Notes under the pieces: generated by a model
The model's input: only the letters and a program-made list of their open reading frames with translations
What the model was told of the DNA's origin: nothing
Database searches by the model: none
Source: DASZMJ01 sp035551935
GTDB lineage: Bacteria > Planctomycetota > Planctomycetia > Isosphaerales > Isosphaeraceae
DNA length: 19,503 nucleotides
Assembly: GCA_035551935.1 (NCBI GenBank)
Contig: DASZMJ010000177.1
Location: 1-19,503, forward strand
Direction: 5' to 3'
Shown here: positions 1-6,208 of the stretch, piece by piece
How the letters are laid out: every line of letters starts with the position of its first letter
Numbering within the stretch: position 1 is the stretch's first letter
Translations under genes and position numbers: made by a program

Positions 1-901
1 CTGGTTGAAGGGGGCGGCGGCGGTGGCCGCGGCGGGGGTGGTCGGGGGGGCGGGGGCGAGGAGGGCCGAGGCGATCGACCCGATCGGTCGGACCAGGCCG
101 AGCCACCTCAAGCTGAGCGTCGCGGCGTACTCGTACCGCGACTTCCTCGGCGGCAAGCGACAGCCCAAGATGGACATGTTCGACTTCGTCGATCGCGCCG
201 CCGACATGGGCCTCGACGCGGTCGAGCCGACGTCGTACTGGTTCCCGCCCGATGTCACGGCCGAGTGGCTGCACAAGCTCCGACGCCACGCGTTCCTGCT
301 CGGCCTGGACATCTCGGGCACGGCGATCCGCAACGACTTCTGCGTCGCGCCGGGGCCGAAGCGGGAGAAGGAACTGGCCGACGTCCGCGGCTGGATCGAC
401 CGCGCCGCCGACCTGAACGCGCCCGTCATCCGCGTCTTCGGCGGCACCGTGCCGAAGGGCGACTCGGAGGACGCCGCGGCCGAGCGCGTCATCGAGGGGC
501 TGAAGGCCGTCTTGCCATACGCGGTCGAGAAGGGGGTCGTGCTCGCCCTGGAGAACCACGGCGGCATCACCGCGACGCCCGCGCAGCTCCTGCGGCTGGT
601 GCGCGGGGTCGACTCGCCGAACTTCGGCGTGAACCTCGACACCGGCAACTTCCGGAGCGGCGACCCCTACGCCGACCTCGCGCAGCTCGCCCCCTATGCC
701 GTGAATGTCCAGGTCAAGACCGACGTCGTCCGCAACGGTCAGACGAAGGAGGACGCCGACCTCGCCCGCGTCGTCCAGGTCCTCCGCGACGCGAAGTACT
801 CCGGCTACGTCGTCCTCGAATACGAGGGCGCGGAAGACCCCCTCACGGCGATCCCCAAGCACATCAAGACCCTCCGATCGTTGATCGGGCCGAGGGGATG
901 A
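1..901 (+). CDS. Tat-targeted TIM-barrel sugar phosphate isomerase/epimerase, 5' end outside window
   Basis: The product belongs to the AP-endonuclease-2-like xylose-isomerase TIM-barrel family (sugar phosphate isomerases/epimerases). Visible family signatures are a metal-ligand Glu in LALENHGG, Asp in NLDTGNF, and a last-strand Glu in VLEYEG. The reading frame is open to the window edge. The first visible residues, WLKGAAAVAAAGVVGG, are the hydrophobic part of a twin-arginine signal of the RRxWLKGAAA type. The true start and the RR pair therefore lie just upstream, and the TTG at position 5 is probably not a start. About 298 residues are seen, close to the usual family length. The substrate cannot be told from sequence. 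Export to the planctomycete periplasm is inferred from the signal. A long inverted repeat follows the stop. Confidence 0.8.
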   Translation, partial: WLKGAAAVAAAGVVGGAGARRAEAIDPIGRTRPSHLKLSVAAYSYRDFLGGKRQPKMDMFDFVDRAADMGLDAVEPTSYWFPPDVTAEWLHKLRRHAFLLGLDISGTAIRNDFCVAPGPKREKELADVRGWIDRAADLNAPVIRVFGGTVPKGDSEDAAAERVIEGLKAVLPYAVEKGVVLALENHGGITATPAQLLRLVRGVDSPNFGVNLDTGNFRSGDPYADLAQLAPYAVNVQVKTDVVRNGQTKEDADLARVVQVLRDAKYSGYVVLEYEGAEDPLTAIPKHIKTLRSLIGPRG

Positions 902-909
902 GGGAGGGA

Positions 910-1001
910 GGGCTCACCACGGAGGACGCGGAGATCGCGGAGAGGGAAGGATTCCTGGATTCCTCTCTCTCCGCGATCTCCGCGTCCTCCGTGGTGAGCC
1001 C
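910..1001. repeat. Palindromic repeat, 35-bp perfect arms (CCACGGAGGACGCGGAG type)
   Basis: Positions 910-944 are the exact reverse complement of 967-1001, with a loop of about 22 bases containing GGATTCCTGGATTCC. The core CCACGGAGGACGCGGAG matches the cores of the repeats near 9246, 12461 and 19449. The transcript would form a very stable hairpin between the epimerase-like gene and glpD, so it could act as a terminator or an RNA-stability element. There is no T-tract, so a classical intrinsic terminator is not shown. It could also be a REP- or MITE-like dispersed element. Confidence 0.85.
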
Positions 1002-1033
1002 GCCTTCATTCACCTCGCAAGTTGGAGGGTCGG

Positions 1034-2593
1034 ATGGATCGCGACGCCGCGCTCGCGAGGCTGGGGTCCGGCGAGCCCTGGGATCTTGCCGTCATCGGCG
1101 GCGGCGCGACGGGCCTGGGGACGGCGCTGGACGCGGCGGCGCGGGGGTACAGGACGGCCCTGGTCGAGGCCGGCGACTTCGCGCGGGGGACGTCGAGCCG
1201 GAGCACGAAGCTGATCCACGGCGGCCTGCGCTACCTGGCGCGGGGCGAGTTCCGCCTGGTGCACGAGGCCCTGGAGGAGCGCGGCCGGCTGCGGGCGAAC
1301 GCACCGCACCTCGTCCATCCGGTGACGTTCCTGATCCCGTCGTATTCGCGGTGGACGTCGCCCTATTACGGCCTCGGCCTCAAGGTCTACGACCTCCTCG
1401 CCGGCCGGCAGAACTTCGGCCCGTCGCGGGTTGCGGGACGTGAGGAGGCGTTGAATCTCGTCCCGACCCTCGCGAAGGACGGCCTCCGCGGCGGCGTCGT
1501 CTACCAGGACGGCCAGTTCGACGACGCCCGGCTCGCCGTCGCCCTGTTGCGGACCTTCGAGGACCGGGGCGGGGCCGCGTTGAATTATGTTGAGGCGAGG
1601 GGGATTCTCAAGGTCGACGGCCGGACGGCGGGCCTGCGCGTGCGCGACGTCGAATCGGGGGCGCATTTCGATATCCAGGCGCGGGCGATCGTCAACGCGA
1701 CCGGCGTCTTCGCCGACGCGGTCCGCGCGATGGACGACCCGGCCGCGACGCCGATGATCGCGCCGAGCCGGGGGTCGCACCTCGTGTTCGGTCGCGCGTT
1801 CCTGCCGGGCCCCGCGGCGGTCCTCGTCCCGAAGACGGACGACGGCCGCGTCCTGTTCGCGATCCCCTGGCACGGCCACGCCCTGATCGGCACGACCGAC
1901 ACCCCGGTCGAGTCGGCCGCGGTCGAGCCGACCCCGTCGGCGGCGGACATCGATTACCTGCTCGAACACGCGGGCCGCTACCTGTCACCTCCACCGACGC
2001 GCGCCGATATCCTCGGGAGTTTCGCGGGCTTGCGCCCCTTGATCTCGACCGGTCACGGCAACCGGACCGCGGCCCTGGCGCGCGACTTCGCGGTGGTCGT
2101 CTCCGGGTCCGGCCTGGTGACGATCGCCGGCGGCAAGTGGACGACCTACCGCCGGATGGCCGAGGCCGCCGTCGATCGCGCCGCCGAGGTCGCCGGCCTC
2201 CCGCCCCGCCCCTGCCCCACCGCGGACCTCCGCCTCCACGGCTGGGCCGAAGGTGCCGCGGCCGGGCCGTTCGACTCGTACGGCTCCGACGCGCCCGCGC
2301 TTCGCGCGCTCGTCGCCGATCGGCCCGACCTCGGCGACCCGCTCGACCCGAGATTGCCCGAGGTCCTCGGCGTCCACGCCGTCTGGGCCGCCCGGCACGA
2401 GCTGGCCCGCACCGTCGAGGACGTCCTCTCCCGACGCACACGCGCCCTCCTGCTCGACGCCCGCGCCAGCATCGCCATGGCCCCCCGCGTCGCCGACCTC
2501 ATCGGCGACGAGTTGGGACGCGACGAAGAATGGCGACGCGAACAGGTGCGCGCCTTCGAGGCGCTCGTGAATCGATATCTCCCGATGGGTTAG
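1034..2593 (+). CDS. glpD: FAD-dependent glycerol-3-phosphate dehydrogenase
   Basis: Oxidises sn-glycerol-3-phosphate to DHAP, normally at the membrane with quinone as acceptor. The 519-residue protein has the N-terminal FAD-binding GGGATG (residues 22-27) with Glu45 for the ribose. It then has the GlpD/GlpA fingerprint GTSSRSTKLIHGGLRYL (52-68), GTTDTP in the middle, and GGKWTTYRRMAE before the C-terminal helical cap domain. Length fits the single-chain GlpD type. The ATG at 1034 is preferred because GGAGG lies at 1024-1028; an in-frame TTG at 1022 overlaps that site and is less likely. The next gene is convergent. DHAP is also a product of the aldolase in the downstream BMC locus, but a functional link is only inference. 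Confidence 0.92.
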   Translation: MDRDAALARLGSGEPWDLAVIGGGATGLGTALDAAARGYRTALVEAGDFARGTSSRSTKLIHGGLRYLARGEFRLVHEALEERGRLRANAPHLVHPVTFLIPSYSRWTSPYYGLGLKVYDLLAGRQNFGPSRVAGREEALNLVPTLAKDGLRGGVVYQDGQFDDARLAVALLRTFEDRGGAALNYVEARGILKVDGRTAGLRVRDVESGAHFDIQARAIVNATGVFADAVRAMDDPAATPMIAPSRGSHLVFGRAFLPGPAAVLVPKTDDGRVLFAIPWHGHALIGTTDTPVESAAVEPTPSAADIDYLLEHAGRYLSPPPTRADILGSFAGLRPLISTGHGNRTAALARDFAVVVSGSGLVTIAGGKWTTYRRMAEAAVDRAAEVAGLPPRPCPTADLRLHGWAEGAAAGPFDSYGSDAPALRALVADRPDLGDPLDPRLPEVLGVHAVWAARHELARTVEDVLSRRTRALLLDARASIAMAPRVADLIGDELGRDEEWRREQVRAFEALVNRYLPMG

Positions 2594-2611
2594 CAATCGG
2601 GTACCGCGATC

Positions 2612-2676
2612 GGGTGGCACGCCCCGCGAGGGCGTGGTCCGCGGCCCGGCCACGCCCTGGCAGGGCCGTGCCACCC
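2612..2676. terminator. Inverted repeat between convergent glpD and mutM, likely bidirectional terminator
   Basis: The outer arms GGGTGGCAC (2612-2620) and GTGCCACCC (2668-2676) pair, as do the inner arms AGGGCGTGG (2629-2637) and CCACGCCCT (2650-2658). The hairpin fills the gap between two convergent stops (2593 and 2682), where a shared terminator is expected. No T-run is present on either strand, so a structural or dispersed-repeat role is also possible. Its sequence is unrelated to the CCACRGAG palindromes elsewhere in the window. Confidence 0.55.
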
Positions 2677-2681
2677 ACCGC

Positions 2682-3545
2682 TCAGGGACCTGGCCTGGCT
2701 CGCCGCGTCTTCGGGAGGGGCTGGCAGGTCGTGCAGTAATAGGTGGGACGGCCGATGAGGCCGGCGATCCGGGTCTTGAGGACGGCGGTCCCGCACGAGC
2801 GGCAGGGCTCGCCGGCGCGGTGGTGGACGAGGCTCTGTCTCAAATAACCTCCCTCGCCGCCGAGGAGGGTGCGGTAGTTGCCGTCGAAGCTCGAGCCCTC
2901 GGCCTCGATCGCCCGGAGCAGGATCGGCGCGATCGCGGCGTGGAGGCGGTCGACCTCCGCCGCCGAGAGCCCCGAGGCGGGCCGCTCGGGGTGCAGTCGG
3001 GCGCGGTGGAGGATCTCGTCGGCGTAGATGTTGCCGACGCCCGCGAGCACCTTCTGGTCGAGCAACGTCGGCTTGATCCCCCGGTCCGTCCGCTTCAATC
3101 GCGCGGCCAGGTCGTCGCGGCCGATCTCCAAGGCGTCGGGCCCGTGCGACCGCGCGAACGCCGCCTCGGCCGCGGGGCGATCGTCGTAACGGGCGACCTT
3201 GCCCAGTCGCCTCGTGTCGCAATACCAGACCGTCGCGGGCGATCCTCGCATCCGGAACGCCAGGCGCGCATGGGGCGGGACGGCCCCCGGATCGAGCCGA
3301 AACCCTCCGCTCATCCGGGGCTGGATGACGATAATCCCCCCGGCTCCGTCCAGCTCGACGACGACCCACTTGCCCCGCCGCCCCACGGCGACGACGCCCT
3401 TCCCGCCCGAGATACGCTCCAGCTCCGCGGCGGTCACGCCCTGGAGCAACAGCGGGTCGAGCACCTCCAGGCGCCCGACGACGCGCCCCACCAGCGCCGG
3501 CCGGAGGCTGCGGACCATCGTCTCGACTTCGGGGAGTTCGGGCAT
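2682..3545 (-). CDS. mutM: Formamidopyrimidine-DNA glycosylase
   Basis: Bifunctional glycosylase/AP lyase that removes 8-oxoguanine and formamidopyrimidines in base excision repair. The 287-residue protein starts with the catalytic MPELPEVET (Pro2 nucleophile after Met removal, Glu3). It has Lys59 in GRRGKW, Asn172 in GVGNIYADE (helix-two-turn-helix region), and a C-terminal zinc finger with Cys248, Cys251, Cys271 and Cys274 and the DNA-contacting Arg266. All catalytic elements appear intact and the length is a little above the usual 270 or so, with a short basic tail. No Shine-Dalgarno is visible. A TACAAT box lies 8 bases upstream of the ATG, which suggests a leaderless or near-leaderless transcript. 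It is convergent with glpD and divergent from the BMC regulator. Confidence 0.95.
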   Translation of the reverse strand: MPELPEVETMVRSLRPALVGRVVGRLEVLDPLLLQGVTAAELERISGGKGVVAVGRRGKWVVVELDGAGGIIVIQPRMSGGFRLDPGAVPPHARLAFRMRGSPATVWYCDTRRLGKVARYDDRPAAEAAFARSHGPDALEIGRDDLAARLKRTDRGIKPTLLDQKVLAGVGNIYADEILHRARLHPERPASGLSAAEVDRLHAAIAPILLRAIEAEGSSFDGNYRTLLGGEGGYLRQSLVHHRAGEPCRSCGTAVLKTRIAGLIGRPTYYCTTCQPLPKTRRARPGP

Positions 3546-3552
3546 CGCAACG

Positions 3553-3582
3553 ATTGTAAATCGACCACGCGGCCGTCAGCAA
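3553..3582 (-). promoter_or_regulatory. Candidate mutM promoter (TTGCTG-N18-TACAAT)
   Basis: Read on the minus strand, TTGCTG (3577-3582) is followed after 18 bases by TACAAT (3553-3558). The predicted transcription start is at or within about two bases of the mutM ATG (3545). No ribosome-binding site precedes the ATG, which agrees with a leaderless mRNA. Prediction from sequence only. Confidence 0.45.
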
Positions 3583-3627
3583 CTCCCGCGCGATCGGTCG
3601 CGATCTCGAAAAAAAACGGGCAGGTTC

Positions 3628-3670
3628 TTGACAGACTCTGAAGGATCGTGGAAACTTCAGCCGGATCGTG
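3628..3670 (+). promoter_or_regulatory. Candidate promoter -35 box and direct-repeat operator upstream of the BMC regulator
   Basis: A consensus-like TTGACA lies at 3628-3633 upstream of the deoR-type gene. No good -10 box follows at 16-18 bases. Downstream, the octamer GGATCGTG occurs twice, at 3643-3650 and 3663-3670, with starts 20 bp apart (about two helical turns). This is the geometry expected of a tandem operator for a helix-turn-helix regulator. Autoregulation by the adjacent DeoR-family protein is an inference; many DeoR regulators bind repeats close to their own promoter and are released by a phosphorylated sugar. The 150-bp gap 3546-3695 holds only this and the mutM promoter. Confidence 0.35.
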
Positions 3671-3695
3671 CCCATTCTCGCGCACAGACGGTGAC

Positions 3696-4514
3696 ATGCT
3701 CGCCGAGACCCGCCGCCGCCAGCTCGTGGACCTGATCGCGCGGCGGGGGTTCGCGACCCTGGACGAGCTGGTCCGGGCCCTGGGGGTCTCCGAGAGCACC
3801 GTCCGACGCGACCTGGAGGCGCTCGACTCGGCCGGCGCGGTCAAGCGGACCCACGGCGGCGCCGTCTGCTCGGTCGAGGTCCGCGGCATGCCCGCCCTCG
3901 ACGACCGGGCGACGGCCCAGGCCCCGCAGAAGCGGGCCATCGGCCGCGCGACCGCCGACCGGATCGACGACGGCGAGACCGTCCTGCTCGACGGCGGCAC
4001 GACCACCCTCGAAGTCGCCCGGGCCCTGGCCGGCAGGCCCTTGCAGGTCGTGACCAACAGCCTCCCGATCGCCCAGCTCCTGACGACGAGCAAGGAGACC
4101 GACTTGATCCTCATCGGCGGCTACATCTCGCCGAGGACGGGCGTGGCGATGGGCCCGCTGGCCATCGCCACGATGGAGTCGATCCGCGTCCGCAAGGCCA
4201 TCCTGGGCGCCGGGGGGATCGTGGCCGAGGGTGTTTATAACTCGAATTCCCTCCTGGTCGAGACCGAGCGGCAGATGATGCGATGCGGCCAGGAGGTCTG
4301 GCTCGTCGCCGACCACTCGAAGTTCGGCCGCCTCGCCCTGTCGCGGCTCTGCTCGCTGGACGAGGTCGACGCCGTCGTCACCGACCCCGCCCTGCCCGAC
4401 CGTTGCCGCGACTGGCTCCACGCCGCCGGCGTGGCGTTGCACGTCGCCGAGGCGGTGCCCGAGGACGGCGTGGCCGTCGACAACGGCCGAGGCCCGAGGA
4501 CCGACGCCCCATGA
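3696..4514 (+). CDS. DeoR-family sugar-responsive transcriptional regulator of the BMC operon
   Basis: A 272-residue DeoR-type repressor. It has an N-terminal winged helix-turn-helix (about residues 6-56, with LDELVRALGVSESTVRRDLE and RTHGGA) and a C-terminal sugar-phosphate sensing domain with DGGTTT (99-104), TNSLPIA, NSNSLLVETERQMM and ADHSKFG. The ATG at 3696 gives the canonical MLAETRRRQLVDLI start; a GTG at 3648 in the same frame would add 16 residues and overlap the candidate operator. The stop overlaps the pduL start (ATGA at 4511), so regulator and BMC genes are probably cotranscribed. A regulator of this family leads the PVM-type BMC loci. The effector is likely a fucose- or rhamnose-derived phosphate such as fuculose-1-P, but that is inference. 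Confidence 0.9.
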   Translation: MLAETRRRQLVDLIARRGFATLDELVRALGVSESTVRRDLEALDSAGAVKRTHGGAVCSVEVRGMPALDDRATAQAPQKRAIGRATADRIDDGETVLLDGGTTTLEVARALAGRPLQVVTNSLPIAQLLTTSKETDLILIGGYISPRTGVAMGPLAIATMESIRVRKAILGAGGIVAEGVYNSNSLLVETERQMMRCGQEVWLVADHSKFGRLALSRLCSLDEVDAVVTDPALPDRCRDWLHAAGVALHVAEAVPEDGVAVDNGRGPRTDAP

Positions 4515-5188
4515 GCGCGACCGCCCTCCAAGCTCCCCCCGATCGCCGCCAGGTCGAGGCCCTCGTCCGGTCGCTCCTCCGTCGGCAATTCGGCGACGGG
4601 AACGGTTCCTACCGGCCGAACCTCGTCGTGAACATCTCGGCGCGGCATTGCCATTTGACGCAAGCGGATGTCGATATCCTCTTCGGCGAGGGCTATCCGC
4701 TCACGCCGTTGAAGACGCTCTACCAGTCGACCGACTTCGCGAGCAACGAGACGGTGGCGGTCGTCGGCCCGCGGCAGCGGATGATCCCGGGCGTCCGCAT
4801 CCTCGGGCCTTGCCGGAAGTTCAGCCAGGTGGAGCTGTCGTTCACCGACGCGATCAGCCTCGGCATCGACGTGCCGGTGCGGCTCTCGGGCAATATCGAG
4901 GGGACGCCCGGGTGCCTCCTGATCGGCCCGAAGGGGTCCTTGGCGCTGCCCCAGGGGGTCATCCGCGCCGAGCGGCACGTGCACATGGGCCCGCGCGATG
5001 CCGAGTACTACGGCGTGAAGGCCGGCGACCGCATGACCCTCCGCGTCGACGGCCCCTGCCCCGCCATGCTCGGCGGCCTGCTGGTGCGGACGCACCCCGA
5101 CTGGAAGCTCGAGGTCCACATCGACACCGACGAGGCGAACGCCTGCGACCTGCCGCACGCGACGCGGGTCACCCTCGAGAAATCCTAG
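4511..5188 (+). CDS. pduL: PduL-type phosphate propanoyl/acyltransferase, BMC cargo
   Basis: Transfers an acyl group from CoA to phosphate inside the microcompartment, so that CoA is recycled within the shell; the likely substrate here is lactyl- or propionyl-CoA. The 225-residue protein has the two-barrel PduL signatures: zinc ligands His46 and His48 in SARHCHL, candidate Glu108 in QVELS, His156 and His158 in RHVHMGP, and His203 followed by DTDEAN. Residues 11-28 (DRRQVEALVRSLLRRQFG) form an amphipathic helix before a short linker, typical of an encapsulation peptide. The start is fixed by the ATGA overlap with the regulator gene. BMC-H 1 begins 43 bases after the stop. The enzyme looks complete and active. 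Confidence 0.93.
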   Translation: MSATALQAPPDRRQVEALVRSLLRRQFGDGNGSYRPNLVVNISARHCHLTQADVDILFGEGYPLTPLKTLYQSTDFASNETVAVVGPRQRMIPGVRILGPCRKFSQVELSFTDAISLGIDVPVRLSGNIEGTPGCLLIGPKGSLALPQGVIRAERHVHMGPRDAEYYGVKAGDRMTLRVDGPCPAMLGGLLVRTHPDWKLEVHIDTDEANACDLPHATRVTLEKS

Positions 5189-5231
5189 ACGTCTCTTCAA
5201 TTCCACGGTTGTTCCCCCGGAGGAGGCCCGC

Positions 5232-5561
5232 ATGGCCAGCGCATCGCTCGAAGCGTTAGGCATGATCGAATGCAAGGGGTTCGTGGCGCTGGTCGAGGCC
5301 AGCGACGCGATGTTGAAGGCGGCGAACGTCGACCTCGTGGGCTGGGACAAGGTCGGCAGCGGCCTGGTCACGGCGTTCGTGGCCGGCGACGTCGCGGCGG
5401 TCAAGGCGGCCGTCGACGCCGGCGCCGCGGCGGCCAGCCGGATCGGCGAGGTCGTCAGCGTCCAGGTCATCCCCCGGCCGCACGAGGACCTCGGCGGCAT
5501 CCTCACCTTCGCCAAGGCGTCGGCCGCCGCCGGCGCCGGGTCCAAGAACGACGGAGCCTGA
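5232..5561 (+). CDS. BMC-H shell hexamer protein 1
   Basis: A 109-residue Pfam00936-type shell protein whose hexamers tile the microcompartment facets. It shows LGMIECKG (9-16), the hexamer-edge lysine in DAMLKAANV, the pore loop KVGSGL (40-45), the strand FVAGDVAAVKAAVDAG, and VIPRPH. The pore loop is PduA-like and suits passage of small polar metabolites. A short Ala/Gly-rich tail of about 20 residues follows the domain. The start has a strong GGAGGAGG at 5219-5226. It is the first of three tandem BMC-H genes, with 7 bases to the next, all in the same operon as pduL and ackA. Confidence 0.95.
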   Translation: MASASLEALGMIECKGFVALVEASDAMLKAANVDLVGWDKVGSGLVTAFVAGDVAAVKAAVDAGAAAASRIGEVVSVQVIPRPHEDLGGILTFAKASAAAGAGSKNDGA

Positions 5562-5568
5562 ACCGAAC

Positions 5569-5895
5569 ATGGCCACCACCCAGCAGCGCGGCCACCGCGG
5601 CGCGATCGGCAGCAACGGCGGGCTCAACGGCGAGGCCCTGGGCCTGATCGAGACCAAGGGCCTCGTCGGCGTCATCGAGGCGACCGACGCGATGCTCAAG
5701 GCCGCCAACGTGACCCTCGGCGGCCGCGTCGGCATCGGCGGCTCGTTCGTCACGACGATCGTCCGCGGCGACGTCGGCAGCGTCCGCGCCGCCGTCGAGG
5801 CCGGCGCCGAGGCCGCCAGCCGCGTCGGCGAGCTCGTCAGCGCCCACGTCATCCCCCGGCCCGACCCGGCCGTCCTCCGCACCTTCCTCGGTTGA
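5569..5895 (+). CDS. BMC-H shell hexamer protein 2
   Basis: A 108-residue BMC-H protein with an extra N-terminal arm of about 20 Gly/Gln/Arg-rich residues before the domain begins at ALGLIETKG (23-31). The edge lysine is kept in DAMLKAANV. The pore region is RVGIGGSF (53-60), different from the KVGSGL of protein 1. The domain ends with AHVIPRPDPAVL. GGAG at 5553-5556, inside the end of the previous gene, may serve as ribosome-binding site, which suggests translational coupling. The domain is closer to protein 3 than to protein 1 (shared AAVEAGAEAA and SAHVIPRP-type segments), so 2 and 3 look like a recent duplication pair. Confidence 0.94.
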   Translation: MATTQQRGHRGAIGSNGGLNGEALGLIETKGLVGVIEATDAMLKAANVTLGGRVGIGGSFVTTIVRGDVGSVRAAVEAGAEAASRVGELVSAHVIPRPDPAVLRTFLG

Positions 5896-5923
5896 AACGG
5901 CCCAAGATCGGAGCGAATGAACC

Positions 5924-6208
5924 ATGAATTCGGCCCTCGGCCTGATCGAGACCAACGGGCTGGTCGCGTTGATCATCGCGGTCGACGCGATGCTCAAGGC
6001 GGCGAACGTCGAGCTGGCGAGCGGGGTCATCAAGCTCGACGGCGGGGTCGTCAGCGTGATGGTCCGCGGCGACGTCAGCAGCGTGCGCGCCGCCGTCGAG
6101 GCCGGGGCCGAGGCGGCCGGCCGGGCCGGCGAGCTCCGCGCCGCGCACGTCATCCCCCGGCCCGGCGGGGCGATCGTCCGGGCGTTCGCCGGGGGGGCGT
6201 CGCGATGA
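5924..6208 (+). CDS. BMC-H shell hexamer protein 3 (divergent pore)
   Basis: A 94-residue BMC-H protein without N- or C-terminal extensions. It starts ALGLIETNG, where the usual ETKG lysine is Asn11. It has IIAVDAM in place of IEATDAM, and keeps the edge lysine in MLKAANV. The pore loop is IKLDGG (36-41), which places an Asp near the pore and differs from both sister proteins. GGAG at 5910-5913 precedes the ATG at 5924; an ATG at 5917 is in another frame. The stop overlaps the acetate kinase start (ATGA at 6205), so shell and kinase genes are translationally coupled. Confidence 0.93.
   Translation: MNSALGLIETNGLVALIIAVDAMLKAANVELASGVIKLDGGVVSVMVRGDVSSVRAAVEAGAEAAGRAGELRAAHVIPRPGGAIVRAFAGGASR

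Noticed and set aside
1022..1033. TTG at 1022 as the glpD start
   Set aside because: It overlaps the GGAGG that serves the ATG at 1034 and would add four residues not typical of the family.
3648..3695. GTG at 3648 as the regulator start
   Set aside because: It adds 16 residues before the canonical DeoR N-terminus and would place the start inside the candidate operator.
5569..6208. BMC-H 2 and 3 as a split tandem-domain BMC-T protein
   Set aside because: Each has its own start, its own complete domain and a 28-base gap with stop. They are in different frames and each matches a full single BMC-H domain, so two separate hexamer proteins are more likely.
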